Origin: an uncultured Lachnospiraceae bacterium
Lineage (GTDB): Bacteria; Bacillota; Clostridia; Lachnospirales; Lachnospiraceae
Reading direction: 5' to 3'
DNA: 64,000 nucleotides
NCBI GenBank assembly: GCA_947631955.1
Contig: CANRNJ010000002.1
Location: 268,092-332,091 of the forward strand
The position numbers and the translations under genes are program-made. Below are positions 45,555-53,993 of this stretch, piece after piece; positions within the stretch are counted from its first letter, which is position 1, and every line of letters starts with the position of its first letter. The notes beneath the pieces were generated by a model. It did no database searches and was not told the DNA's origin. It worked only from the letters and a program-made list of their open reading frames with translations.

Positions 45555-45592
45555 GCAAAAATTTGTGTTGGTTTGTTTTCCGCAAAAATTTG
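45555..45592. promoter_or_regulatory. Direct repeats upstream of the MATE promoter
   Basis: GCAAAAATTTG at 45555-45565 and 45582-45592; the second copy ends five bases before the -35 element of the MATE promoter. Possible activator site. Confidence 0.45.
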
Positions 45593-45597
45593 ACCCC

Positions 45598-45626
45598 TTG
45601 AAATTTTTTTAAGCTTCAACTATAAT
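45598..45626 (+). promoter_or_regulatory. Promoter of the MATE gene
   Basis: TTGAAA, 17 bases, TATAAT: close to consensus. The start would be near 45633, giving a ~144-nt leader. Confidence 0.8.
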
Positions 45627-45632
45627 ATTCCT

Positions 45633-45760
45633 ACAACGTGTGGCATTTCAACTGCGTAAATCCGGTTGAGATCTGCACGTTTATTTTTATGTCACAAAGC
45701 GGAAGTACAGCGTGCAGCCATCGGCGCAAAACCGGCTGATGGGTACGCGCTGATTTTTTG
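45633..45760 (+). promoter_or_regulatory. Structured leader with alternative hairpins and terminator (candidate riboswitch or attenuator)
   Basis: Three elements can be drawn. P1 pairs ACGTG (45636-45640) with CACGT (45676-45680) around an inner TCAAC/GTTGA stem. A terminator pairs AGCGTG (45709-45714) with CGCGCT (45746-45751) and CCATCGGC (45718-45725) with GCTGATGG (45735-45742), followed by six U. CTGCACG (45673-45679) is exactly complementary to CGTGCAG (45711-45717) and would form an antiterminator that excludes both P1 and the terminator. The switch sits just before the ribosome site of the MATE gene. I do not recognise a known class. Confidence 0.65.
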
Positions 45761-45776
45761 AAAGGATGTGATTTCA

Positions 45777-47186
45777 ATGGATCAGGAAACAAATCAGTTT
45801 TTAGGGGAAGAGCATATCGGTAAGCTGATGCGGAAATATGCAGTCCCCTGCATTATCTCTCTTCTGGTCGGCGCACTTTACAATATCGTTGACCAGATCT
45901 TTATTGCCAACGCGTCATATCTTGGCTCATATGGCAATGCCGCCAATACGGTAGTTTTCCCTCTTACTGTAATTGCTCTGGCGATTGCGGTGATGATCGG
46001 CGACGGGTGCTGCGCGTTTGTCAGTCTGAATCTTGGACAAAAGCGGCCGGAAACCGCCAGAAAAAGCGTCGGCAATTCGATCATCATGGTAATTGCCAGC
46101 GGTTTAGCGCTTTGCGCGGTGTATCTGATCTTCAGCGATTCGATCATTGCCATGTTCGGGGGAACCGTAAATGCGGAAACCTTCAAGCACTCCAAAGAAT
46201 ATTTCTTTTATATCACTCTGGGCATACCGTTCTATATGTTTGGGCAGGCGTTGAACCCTATCATCAGGGCTGACGGGAGTCCCCGGTTTGCAATGACATC
46301 GACGCTCGCCGGCGCCGTGCTTAACATTATTTTGGACCCGGTTTTTATTTTTGTGTTCAAATGGGGCATGATGGGCGCGGCTGTGGCTACCGTTCTCGGC
46401 CAAGTCGTGACCGCCGTTCTTTCCGTCTGGTATATCGTTCATATGAAGCTGGTGAAACCTGTGGGAACGGACTTTAAAATGGAAAACGGGATCTGCCGGA
46501 AAACTCTTGTCCTCGGCATTACCAGTTTTCTGTCACAGATCTCTCTGGTTGCAGCAATGGCGGCCATTAACAATATGATCAGAAAATACGGCGCTCTCGA
46601 TCCGGTCTTCGGTCAGGAACAATATGCGCAGATCCCCATGGCGGTGGTCGGTATCGTTATGAAGTTCTTTCAGATCGTTATTTCCATCGTTGTCGGCATG
46701 GCTGCCGGATGTATTCCGGTTGTCGGGTTTAATATGGGCGCCGGGAAAAAGCTCCGTGTCAAAGAACTTTTTACCAAACTGCTCCTTGCAGAAGCAGCCG
46801 TCGGCGCTGCAGCGCTCCTTATCGTAGAATTGTTCCCGCAGCGGCTGATCAACATCTTCGGTGCGGCAAACGAAAGCGCGTACTATACGGATTTTGCAGT
46901 CAAAGCGTTCCGCATTTACCTGTGTATGATGATAGCGGCCTGCGTAAATAAGGCCTGCTTCATTTTCCTTCAGGCAATGGGAAAAGCTGCCGAATCAACG
47001 GTCTTGTCCATGGTGCGTGAGATCGTTTTCGGAGTCGGCTTTGCGCTGTTGCTGCCGCTTTTCTTTGGGCTCGACGGGGTTTTGTATTCTATGCCGCTGT
47101 CGGACATTTTAACCTTTGCGATCGCAGTCTTCTTAATTCTAAAGACGTACAGACAGCTGAATCAGGAAACGGCCATGCCCGCCTGA
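45777..47186 (+). CDS. MATE family multidrug/cation antiporter
   Basis: 469 aa from ATG 45777 (GAAAGGAT upstream). Twelve predicted membrane segments in two homologous halves; IISLLVGALYNIVDQIFI in TM1 is typical of the DinF/NorM-like branch of Gram-positive MATE pumps, and GQALNPIIRADGSPRFAM between TM segments is highly conserved. It exports organic cations, drugs or metabolites using Na+ or H+ gradients. Its leader carries a likely RNA switch, so expression probably responds to a small molecule, perhaps a transported compound. Confidence 0.92.
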   Translation: MDQETNQFLGEEHIGKLMRKYAVPCIISLLVGALYNIVDQIFIANASYLGSYGNAANTVVFPLTVIALAIAVMIGDGCCAFVSLNLGQKRPETARKSVGNSIIMVIASGLALCAVYLIFSDSIIAMFGGTVNAETFKHSKEYFFYITLGIPFYMFGQALNPIIRADGSPRFAMTSTLAGAVLNIILDPVFIFVFKWGMMGAAVATVLGQVVTAVLSVWYIVHMKLVKPVGTDFKMENGICRKTLVLGITSFLSQISLVAAMAAINNMIRKYGALDPVFGQEQYAQIPMAVVGIVMKFFQIVISIVVGMAAGCIPVVGFNMGAGKKLRVKELFTKLLLAEAAVGAAALLIVELFPQRLINIFGAANESAYYTDFAVKAFRIYLCMMIAACVNKACFIFLQAMGKAAESTVLSMVREIVFGVGFALLLPLFFGLDGVLYSMPLSDILTFAIAVFLILKTYRQLNQETAMPA

Positions 47187-47197
47187 CGCCGTACGTC

Positions 47198-47237
47198 AAA
47201 AAACGCCTTTTGCCAGACAGATATCCGGCAAAAGGCG
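47198..47237 (-). terminator. Terminator of the adenosine-deaminase-like gene
   Basis: Perfect 11-bp stem CGCCTTTTGCC / GGCAAAAGGCG with six U following on the minus strand. It also lies just after the MATE stop codon and may act for both genes, although the plus-strand side has no U run. Confidence 0.8.
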
Positions 47238-47259
47238 CATCACTTCGACAGCAGAGATT

Positions 47260-48900
47260 CTAAACATCATCCGGAGTTGTCTGGGCAGCCCCTGAAACAA
47301 ATCTATCCCACTTAAGACTCCATACATTTATCTTAAGCTGTTTTTCATCCTCCGTCATTCCGCTGTAAAGATAAGAATTTAAGATCAGCTTCTTGATCTC
47401 TTTCAGGCCGAGGAGTCCGGCAAGATAAATATCCCAGAAATCATACGCCAATCCGGGATTGCCGAGAATCATAGGATCGTCAGAGCATATAACGCACGGG
47501 ATCCCGCGGTTGATGTACTCTCCAATCAGATGCATGCGCAGATCGGACGTATAGCGGAGAAGCTGATTGCTGATGGGACACACTTCCAACGCCAGACCTT
47601 TTTTCTCCATCTGGTCAACCATAGACGGAAAGCGGAATAAATTCAAGCCGTGTCCGATCCGCCTTGTGCCGAGGGCAAAAGCGGAATAGATATTATCATC
47701 ATCCGCCCAGCAGCTCTCTCCATCATGGAAATAAAATGGTACGCTTTCAACGCATCCGGAGCCATACAGAGCCTCCGCATACTCGTCCGTCTTATACCCT
47801 CTGTCTTCTTCACTCACCAGATCGTATCCGATGATAAAGTTCTTCGGCATATCTTCCGGCAGAGTCTGCATCCACATTCTTACATTCTTTATCTCGTCTT
47901 TCACAATATCCGGCGTCTTTTTTCTGCTGCCGGAGATGATCAGTTTGGCCGTAAAGTCCGGACGGATACGTTTCGCCTCCTGATAGGCATCATAGATCGT
48001 CCGGAACGGATAGTCCTCCGCGGTATCCTGATCCTCTCCCTGCCCCGGCAGGAACCGGCTGTTGTTATTGTCAACAAAATGCGGGATCCCGCACCGTACT
48101 TCCACATAGTCAATGTTATCCCGTATCAGTTCTTTGAACGACTTGACGTAATATTCAAAATAGAACGGCTTCACGTTCAGTATGGAACTGACCCTTGAAA
48201 AGCAGTCATTGAACGCATCCCATATATATTTCGTATCTATCACTTTTCTCTCGTCCATAAAGCACAGATCAGACATCAGATCTGCCTTTTCACGGCTGCT
48301 CAACTGGGAATATCTTTTATAATCCGCAGATACAGGTATCGGCTGTTTATGGCTGTCTGCAAGATACAGCGTATTTTTCACCGCGCCGTCCTGATTCTTC
48401 TGCAAAACATAAACCGCCCAGTCATGTGCTCCGTTATCAGAGAACTTTCCGGTGTCAAACTCCTCCAGAAGCTGCACAAATGCTTCCACACTTAAGGTCG
48501 CCGATGTATGGATGTGAAGATTGCCGCCTTTCGGCATTTGAGAAAACAGATCAAACAGTTTATGCTCCGGTGTATCCTTATCTGCCAAAAGATGTTGTTT
48601 TGCATCATAAAACGGATGGATCGGGGGATAGTACATCGGCTGCACAGATGCGTCCCTGACCGCATATACATACTTATTGTTCATCATCTGCTCTCTAAGC
48701 CGGTTCATACGTTCATCAAGTTTCTTCTCTGCCTCGTTCAGAGTAATGTCCGCCGCCATGTTTTTCGCCGCATCCGCAGCTTTATACTGCGCAAGTTTTT
48801 CTTTGTATTCCCCATAAGAAGCAGCGGGGTTCATATTGCAGGCCTGATAACACAGCGATTGTCCGTCCGTACCACATTTCAGTTCTGTTTTTTTGTCCAT
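47260..48900 (-). CDS. Adenosine deaminase-superfamily hydrolase
   Basis: 546 aa, longer than bacterial Add (~330) and closer to ADGF/CECR1-like forms. Metal-site motifs are present: MPKGGNLHIHTSATLS (HxH), FHDGESCW, RRIGHGLNL, EVCPISNQLL and ICSDDPMI. The first ~110 residues are an extra N-terminal region. Likely deaminates an adenine nucleoside or related compound; there is no signal peptide, so it is cytoplasmic. AAAGGAGGG precedes the ATG and a strong terminator follows the stop. Confidence 0.86.
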   Translation of the reverse strand: MDKKTELKCGTDGQSLCYQACNMNPAASYGEYKEKLAQYKAADAAKNMAADITLNEAEKKLDERMNRLREQMMNNKYVYAVRDASVQPMYYPPIHPFYDAKQHLLADKDTPEHKLFDLFSQMPKGGNLHIHTSATLSVEAFVQLLEEFDTGKFSDNGAHDWAVYVLQKNQDGAVKNTLYLADSHKQPIPVSADYKRYSQLSSREKADLMSDLCFMDERKVIDTKYIWDAFNDCFSRVSSILNVKPFYFEYYVKSFKELIRDNIDYVEVRCGIPHFVDNNNSRFLPGQGEDQDTAEDYPFRTIYDAYQEAKRIRPDFTAKLIISGSRKKTPDIVKDEIKNVRMWMQTLPEDMPKNFIIGYDLVSEEDRGYKTDEYAEALYGSGCVESVPFYFHDGESCWADDDNIYSAFALGTRRIGHGLNLFRFPSMVDQMEKKGLALEVCPISNQLLRYTSDLRMHLIGEYINRGIPCVICSDDPMILGNPGLAYDFWDIYLAGLLGLKEIKKLILNSYLYSGMTEDEKQLKINVWSLKWDRFVSGAAQTTPDDV

Positions 48901-49072
48901 TGTACCCTCCTTTTGCCCTGTAAATATGTTTTATCGCCCCATACTTTTTATGTTCATTATACTCCTATCTGCTCCATAAATAAACTATAAAAATAAGTTA
49001 TTTCTACAACAGATGGCTGCCTATAAACGACAACGGATCCCATCTTCTCCTGTCTGCTGCCCTTTGTGGACA

Positions 49073-49121
49073 TTCAGCATACTTTTTCCATTTCCTGAAT
49101 ATACTGGCGCGGATTATTGAG
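49073..49121. repeat. 49-bp direct repeat, copy 1 (traG 3' end)
   Basis: Matches 49757-49805 with one mismatch and encodes the last residues (YIQEMEKVC) of a TraG/VirD4-like protein on the minus strand. It lies on the far side of the toxin-antitoxin pair from the traG remnant. Confidence 0.85.
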
Positions 49122-49124
49122 TGC

Positions 49125-49156
49125 AAAAAAGCCCCCATCTTTTGAGTTGGGAGCTT
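49125..49156 (-). terminator. Terminator of the toxin-antitoxin operon
   Basis: Minus-strand stem AAGCTCCCA / TGGGGGCTT (one G-T pair), ten-base loop and six U, 14 bp past the toxin stop. Confidence 0.78.
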
Positions 49157-49169
49157 TCTTTAACTCACT

Positions 49170-49502
49170 TTATTCCCTGAACATTTTTAAAATTTTAGCC
49201 TTGCTGTCAACCCGCATATGGAAGACTCTAAGTATGTATACGATCTTCTCGTGCTCATCGATCAAAAAGAAAATCTTGTAATTCTTATAATATGTCTTTC
49301 TGATTCCATACTTTGCCAGCTCTTCATCTTCGTCAAGTTCATGACTTTGCGGAAATGTACTAAGGCTATTTATTATCTTTCTAAATCCTCTTACCATGTT
49401 TATTGCAGTTTCCGGAGATTTCAAATCAAATGCTATATAATCCGTCTGGTCTGCAATATCCTCTTCAGCTAAGGGTAAGGTAATCACTTTATACGCTGCC
49501 AT
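49170..49502 (-). CDS. RelE/ParE-family toxin
   Basis: 110 aa from ATG 49502. AEEDIADQTDYIAFDL, SLSTFPQSHEL, GIRKTYYKNYKIFFLI and ILRVFHMRVDSKAKIL follow the RelE/ParE toxin pattern. RelE members cut mRNA on the ribosome; ParE members poison gyrase, and sequence alone does not separate them here. The start overlaps the antitoxin frame by 14 bp, a common toxin-antitoxin arrangement that keeps toxin translation tied to antitoxin translation. Confidence 0.88.
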   Translation of the reverse strand: MAAYKVITLPLAEEDIADQTDYIAFDLKSPETAINMVRGFRKIINSLSTFPQSHELDEDEELAKYGIRKTYYKNYKIFFLIDEHEKIVYILRVFHMRVDSKAKILKMFRE

Positions 49503-49659
49503 TTGAATACCTTTTCTCCAGTTCATCGAAGAATTCGTTACAGTCACGACCTTTTCCAACAGCAATATCATGGTAACTTTCCATCACCATCTCGCGTACT
49601 TGTTTCTGGTTTTCATCGATTTCCCTGCTGTAATCCAAAACCTGTTGTGCCGGACTCAC
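49489..49659 (-). CDS. Antitoxin of the RelE/ParE-type pair
   Basis: 56 aa from GTG 49659 with ACGAGGTG upstream; the promoter's -10 element at 49697-49702 makes longer starts unlikely. The protein (SPAQQVLDYSREIDENQ, ending FDELEKRYSNGSV) is a small, charged helical antitoxin. I see no clear DNA-binding fold in it. It would wrap and neutralise the toxin encoded immediately downstream. Confidence 0.78.
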   Translation of the reverse strand: MSPAQQVLDYSREIDENQKQVREMVMESYHDIAVGKGRDCNEFFDELEKRYSNGSV

Positions 49660-49696
49660 ACAAATCACCTCGTTTCTTTTCTTATCGCTTAACCTC

Positions 49697-49725
49697 AGTA
49701 TACGCAAAAAATCATTTATTTACAA
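49697..49725 (-). promoter_or_regulatory. Promoter of the toxin-antitoxin operon
   Basis: Minus strand TTGTAA, 17 bases, TATACT, about 38 bp before the antitoxin GTG start. Confidence 0.6.
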
Positions 49726-49756
49726 TATATCAAATAAATTTTTCTCGTCTATAAAT

Positions 49757-49805
49757 TTCAGCATACTTTTTCCATTTCCTGAATATACTGACGCGGATTA
49801 TTGAG
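49757..49805. repeat. 49-bp direct repeat, copy 2 (traG 3' end)
   Basis: The copy still attached to the traG remnant. One base differs from copy 1 at 49073-49121; offset 684 bp. Confidence 0.85.
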
Positions 49806-50366
49806 CACGGTGTATACCGGCTGAGAGCCGCGCCGGAATACCAAGCAATGTCCGACCGGCATATTTAACACCTTTCCAAGCGGCTTATCCCAGCGTTCAC
49901 TGACCGCCTGCGCGGTCCGCACGTCGTTGCCGCACATCATCTCCCGCAGTTCTTCCGAGTCAAACTGAGAAAATTTGGAGGATATGGTGGTGCGCGTGCA
50001 GTCAAACGTTTTGTACGGCGCGGCATTGGCGTTTTCAAACTGGGCGCACGCCTAGCTGTCCGGATTTTTGGCGCGGAGCAGTTCCAGAACACTCCGAAAA
50101 TCGCAGGGCGTATATTTTGTTTCCACCATATAACCCATGATCGCAGACAGCAGGATCTCAGCGCTCTTGTCCCAGTAGGGATCTGCTTTACAGCCTTCAT
50201 CCGCATCGATCAGGATCGTTGTCAGCTTTAAGATATCCTGCGTAGATCTGACGGACACCATCGGGTTGTAGTGCATGGACCGTTCGGGATGGGTAAAATC
50301 CGCCACCTGCACCCGATAGCCCTTCTTTTTCAGATAAGCGCCGTACTTCCTGTGAAGATTTCCCAT
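49758..50366 (-). pseudogene. Remnant of a TraG/VirD4-type conjugative coupling protein
   Basis: One frame runs from ATG 50366 to a stop at 49758 but is interrupted by TAG near 50052. The first part (MGNLHRKYGAYLKKKGYRV, DPYWDKSAEILLSAIMGYM) and the second (MMCGNDVRTAQAVSERW, CLVFRRGSQPVYTVLNNP) are separate pieces of a VirD4/TraG ATPase of the clostridial conjugative-element type. The full protein is ~600 aa, so large internal and N-terminal segments, including the Walker motifs, are missing. It is a relic of an integrated conjugative element. Confidence 0.75.
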
Positions 50367-50593
50367 GTTTGTACCCTCCTGTCTGTCCTCTTAGAAAATC
50401 CGGCTTACGATTTTATTGCAGATATGGAATCGGACAGCCGAGAGATGGTGCAGGACTGCATGGCATCGTAGATCATAAGTCCTGTTATGAGGATAATACA
50501 ACGAGGCACGCCGCAACATACTTTGTACGGAAAAGTTTTTTGATTCTTTTTTCAGTCGGAAAAATGAGGAAGACATTTCATACGATTTGAACA
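50367..50593. other. Degenerate stretch without an intact gene
   Basis: A plus-strand frame ending at 50469 (PAYDFIADMESDSREMVQDC) looks like the tail of a lost coding sequence, but no start or family is recognised. The rest appears non-coding and belongs with the decayed conjugative material. Confidence 0.35.
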
Positions 50594-50622
50594 TTGACTT
50601 ACCATATAAAATATGATACAAA
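50594..50622 (+). promoter_or_regulatory. Candidate promoter of the HAAS/PadR pair
   Basis: TTGACT, 17 bases, TACAAA, about 43 bp before the first gene. The -35 is good, the -10 weak, as expected if a regulator acts here. Confidence 0.45.
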
Positions 50623-50664
50623 TAAACTAGTGATTGGTAAACAGTAGTTAGAAAGGGATATCTT

Positions 50665-51471
50665 ATGAATAAGACCATTTCGCAGAGAAGTTTTATGAAA
50701 AAGTTAAAATTTTATCTGGCTTTCTATTTTGACGATAAGGAAGTCAACAGCATATCAAACGATTATGATGAATGGTTTGCCAACGAGATCTCACACGGTA
50801 AAAGTGAAGAACAGATATGCCTTGCGCTCGGTTCGCCCCAAAAGGCAGTTTCCGATTTACTTTTGGATTCAGATAAAAATTCGATTCGGTTATCAATTTT
50901 ATTGCAGAATACCGTGATACAATTTTTTCTGTCAGTGATCATGAATATCATGGTCAATATTTTACTGCTAAAAGCATTTAACAGACACGGACTAGATTAT
51001 CTGTATGCAGGATCGGGTATGATCTTTATATATTTTGCTGCCGGAATGATAATCATCAAAAAAAGTTATCTTTCCGGATCAGATATCAATAGAAAAAATT
51101 TTAACAGGTATAATCAGTTCCTACTCTGTTTTGCAATGGCAGTCATATTATTTGAAGTGCTGTTTCTTCCTAAAATAAATGATCCAAGGAGCGGGCAGCT
51201 GTGCTTTCTTGCGGCAGCCGCACTGATAGTAATCCTTTTATCTGTAAATATGCTGTATGTTGTCAGAGAACTGTTTCAAGATAAACTATCAGCTTTTTTC
51301 ATAACTTTTCACAGTCTGGGAGTTTCCACACTTCTACTGTATTTTATTAATCAGCTGCATTTGTTATATCATGATCCCTCACAAAATATATCTTTGGTCG
51401 GCGGAAGTATTTGTATCTATGCCGAAACTATTATATTATATTTTATAATGAATAAACGGCGGAATAGGTAA
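50665..51471 (+). CDS. HAAS-domain membrane protein
   Basis: 268 aa. The first ~75 residues (FMKKLKFYLAFYFDDKEVN and SEEQICLALGSPQKAVSDLL) resemble the HAAS/DUF1700 helical domain that often accompanies PadR regulators. About six membrane segments follow (for example IQFFLSVIMNIMVNILLL and LIVILLSVNMLYVV). The probable function is signal input to, or a target of, the PadR regulator encoded 5 bp downstream. Usually the PadR gene comes first; here the order is reversed. Confidence 0.72.
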   Translation: MNKTISQRSFMKKLKFYLAFYFDDKEVNSISNDYDEWFANEISHGKSEEQICLALGSPQKAVSDLLLDSDKNSIRLSILLQNTVIQFFLSVIMNIMVNILLLKAFNRHGLDYLYAGSGMIFIYFAAGMIIIKKSYLSGSDINRKNFNRYNQFLLCFAMAVILFEVLFLPKINDPRSGQLCFLAAAALIVILLSVNMLYVVRELFQDKLSAFFITFHSLGVSTLLLYFINQLHLLYHDPSQNISLVGGSICIYAETIILYFIMNKRRNR

Positions 51472-51476
51472 ACGAT

Positions 51477-51788
51477 ATGGACTCACAACTAAAACGTGGA
51501 ATTTTAAAAATGTGCATTTTGCAATTATTGAAAGAAGAAGCCCGGTACGGTTATGACCTGATAAAGACGATGCAGGTTTTTTTTGCAGATACAGATGAAA
51601 GTACGCTCTATGCTATTTTAAGAAGGCTTAATAAAGAAGGTCTGACTGAAATGTATTACAGCGACATATCTCATGGACCAAAACGAAAATATTATAAAAT
51701 TTCAGAGAAAGGAATTGAAGACTTAAATAATGATATTTCTTCATGGAAACAAATAGAAAAAATTTTTGTTGAAATAGGGATACTATAA
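51477..51788 (+). CDS. PadR-family transcriptional regulator
   Basis: 103 aa, typical for the short PadR subgroup. LKRGILKMCILQLLKEEARYGYDL is cut here to LKMCILQLLKEEARYGYDL as the winged-helix core; ESTLYAILRRLNKEGL is the recognition region and GPKRKYYKISEKG the wing. PadR proteins repress efflux or membrane-protein operons and are released by small molecules or HAAS partners. The gene is co-transcribed with the HAAS protein and its stop overlaps the converging sensor kinase gene by 6 bp. Confidence 0.92.
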   Translation: MDSQLKRGILKMCILQLLKEEARYGYDLIKTMQVFFADTDESTLYAILRRLNKEGLTEMYYSDISHGPKRKYYKISEKGIEDLNNDISSWKQIEKIFVEIGIL

Positions 51789-53087
51789 GCACGGAAACAC
51801 AATTGAGAAATAAAATTCTTCTCCCGATTCTTGAATCACATACGAACCATTGTATTTATCAATGACGCTGACGATATTTTTGATACCTATTCCATGTTCA
51901 TCCGGATTTATCACTTTGGAAGTTACTATTTCATCCTTATCATACTGAACAGGGCGGTTATATGTATTTTTTACAGAAAGAATCGTCCGGTCTTCCCCGC
52001 AGACAAACTTCAGTTTTATTATTTTTTTACCGCTGCACTCTTCACAAGCTTCAATCGCATTATTCAATAAATTCGCCAATATCGTGACCACATCTTCATC
52101 CCGGATACCCATCTGAGAAAGGTCGTTTACCCGGAAAGCAAAAACAATCCCCTTATCCGTCATTTCCTGATATTTTGTGTTCAATATGGCATTAACGATC
52201 ACATTATTTGTATTGATCACATCGGTTTCTCTGCCCAGATCATAATCGATATTCTTTATATAGTTTTCACATTGCTCATACTCTTTTTTTGCCAATAATG
52301 ACTCGATACATACTATTTGATTTTTAAATTCATGGGTCCGCTTTTTCTGTTTATTCAGATTTTCCGAAATCGAACGATACATATCTGTCTGGTTTTTCAC
52401 CTGCATCTGAAAGATCCGGCTTTCATACAGTATCATATCCCGTTTCATACTATCATGGATCAAGTAAAATACCGCCATATTCATTCCTGCCATACCAAAA
52501 GCGATAAGATATAGCAGATTGGCCTGCTCAGGCATATCCTCGTATTCATAAACAGCAAGGGCAGCCGAAATGACCGCGATTGTAAAAACGGGAAAAAACA
52601 GGAATTGCCGCCACTCCATATCAGACAACTTTTCCGTTGCCCTTTTCCCGAATTGTTTTCTAATAATCAGTACACACAAAAACAGAATCGCTTTCCCAAA
52701 AAGAATAAACAGAACGGTTTCCGTCATATACGCCGCCCCTGCTGTTTTATCGTCGGAGAGCAGGACACTGTAAAAAAGATAAATGATATAATCTACCGTC
52801 AGCAATAGCGCCTGATACAGAACAGCCAATATAAAGGATTTTTTCACATTTATTTTTATCAGCGTATACATTGCCAAAGTGCATAGAATAATGACCGCGG
52901 CCTGTTTTAATATAAAAAAAGAGGATAATATATGCGTAACCAAGCGAGTGCAGATAGCAAACAATATTAATCGCATGGCATTTCTCCACCCCTTAAAACG
53001 CGCTCTCCCAAATGATTCATAAAATATTTTACAGCAGAAAACTTCAAGAAAAATTATCATCCAGTTTACAAGTTCATAGATCATCAT
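51783..53087 (-). CDS. AgrC-like GHKL sensor histidine kinase
   Basis: 434 aa. Six to seven N-terminal membrane segments (~1-205) precede a cytoplasmic kinase with the phospho-accepting His in KKRTHEFKNQIVCIESLL, N-box NLLNNAIEACEE and G-box HGIGIKNIVSV, as in AgrC/ComD-type peptide sensors. The gene overlaps its response-regulator gene by four bases (ATGA). No AgrB or AgrD homologue is adjacent, so the ligand may be imported from another locus, or it may be an orphan receptor. Confidence 0.9.
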   Translation of the reverse strand: MMIYELVNWMIIFLEVFCCKIFYESFGRARFKGWRNAMRLILFAICTRLVTHILSSFFILKQAAVIILCTLAMYTLIKINVKKSFILAVLYQALLLTVDYIIYLFYSVLLSDDKTAGAAYMTETVLFILFGKAILFLCVLIIRKQFGKRATEKLSDMEWRQFLFFPVFTIAVISAALAVYEYEDMPEQANLLYLIAFGMAGMNMAVFYLIHDSMKRDMILYESRIFQMQVKNQTDMYRSISENLNKQKKRTHEFKNQIVCIESLLAKKEYEQCENYIKNIDYDLGRETDVINTNNVIVNAILNTKYQEMTDKGIVFAFRVNDLSQMGIRDEDVVTILANLLNNAIEACEECSGKKIIKLKFVCGEDRTILSVKNTYNRPVQYDKDEIVTSKVINPDEHGIGIKNIVSVIDKYNGSYVIQESGEEFYFSIVFPCL

Positions 53088-53812
53088 ATTTCCCCCTGAT
53101 AGGCTGTAAACGAATCTTTCACTTTTTTATACCGCGCTTTCGGTATGATCAGTTCTTCGCCGTTCATTAATATTACTTTATATCTCAATACATTGATCAC
53201 ATATTTTAAATTGACGAGAAAACTCTGGTGGATTCTTATAAAATTCGCATTTTTTAAATCTCTTTCGATCTCGTTCAGAGTTGCATACATCGTATATATT
53301 TTCATGGTGTCTTCCATTACATGAAATTCCAACTTATGCAGCCTGCTCTCTATATACAACAGCCGTTCCAGTGACACTTCCTTCCGTCCGCCTTCGTGAA
53401 AGGTAAATATCTTCTTTTTGACAACATAGTCCATTTTCTCAACAACAGCGTCTATACACTCTTTTACAGCATTTTCTATACTGTTATTATCTTTCAGCAA
53501 ATATCGGATCACATTTATTTTATATCCTTCAAGAGCATAGTCAACGTATGCCGTTACAAACACAATAAAGGTTTCCTGACTGATCTTCCTTATTTCCTTC
53601 GCCACTGTCACGCCATCGATTTCACCCATGCTGATGTCTAAAAATACAATGGTATAGTTCATCATCTCCATGCCCAATGACATGAACTCTTCTCCGGAGC
53701 AAAAGGTATCGATTTGAAAAGCATAACCCTGTTCCGTCATATAAACAGATATCAGTTCTTTTAAATTCTTCCTGAAATAATCCTCGTCGTCGCATACAGC
53801 AATCCGAAACAT
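53084..53812 (-). CDS. AgrA-like LytTR response regulator
   Basis: 242 aa. The receiver domain has acidic residues in IAVCDDEDYF, the phospho-accepting Asp in IVFLDISMGEIDG, and the conserved lysine in RYLLKDNNS. The C-terminal LytTR DNA-binding domain covers ~140-240 (LLYIESRLHKLEFHV, FIRIHQSFLVNLKYV). GGGAGGG precedes the ATG. It acts with the overlapping AgrC-like kinase. The upstream genes at 53,994-55,767 are candidate targets by position only. Confidence 0.92.
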   Translation of the reverse strand: MFRIAVCDDEDYFRKNLKELISVYMTEQGYAFQIDTFCSGEEFMSLGMEMMNYTIVFLDISMGEIDGVTVAKEIRKISQETFIVFVTAYVDYALEGYKINVIRYLLKDNNSIENAVKECIDAVVEKMDYVVKKKIFTFHEGGRKEVSLERLLYIESRLHKLEFHVMEDTMKIYTMYATLNEIERDLKNANFIRIHQSFLVNLKYVINVLRYKVILMNGEELIIPKARYKKVKDSFTAYQGEI

Positions 53813-53875
53813 ATTTTGACGCCCTCCCTGAAGGATCTTTTCCTTACACTATTAATATCGGCCGATTATAAAGAA

Positions 53876-53902
53876 GAGCCTACAGCTAAAAACTATAGAC
53901 TC
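53876..53902 (-). terminator. Probable terminator after the 53,994 gene
   Basis: Ten-pair stem on the minus strand (GAGTCTATAG with CTGTAGGCTC, including G-T pairs), followed by the modest U-rich TTCTTT. Confidence 0.5.
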
Positions 53903-53993
53903 TCCTCATTTTAATTCCCATTCCGGAACATTCATGCGGCAGGGCGGCGCAAATCCCAAATCCGCGTCTGCCATCACTATATTTCAGCACAGA

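Noticed and set aside
45633..45760. Fluoride or c-di-GMP riboswitch
   Set aside because: GCTGATGG and CAACTGC fragments recall fluoride aptamers and ACAAAGC recalls c-di-GMP aptamers, but the order, spacing and pseudoknot elements do not fit either.
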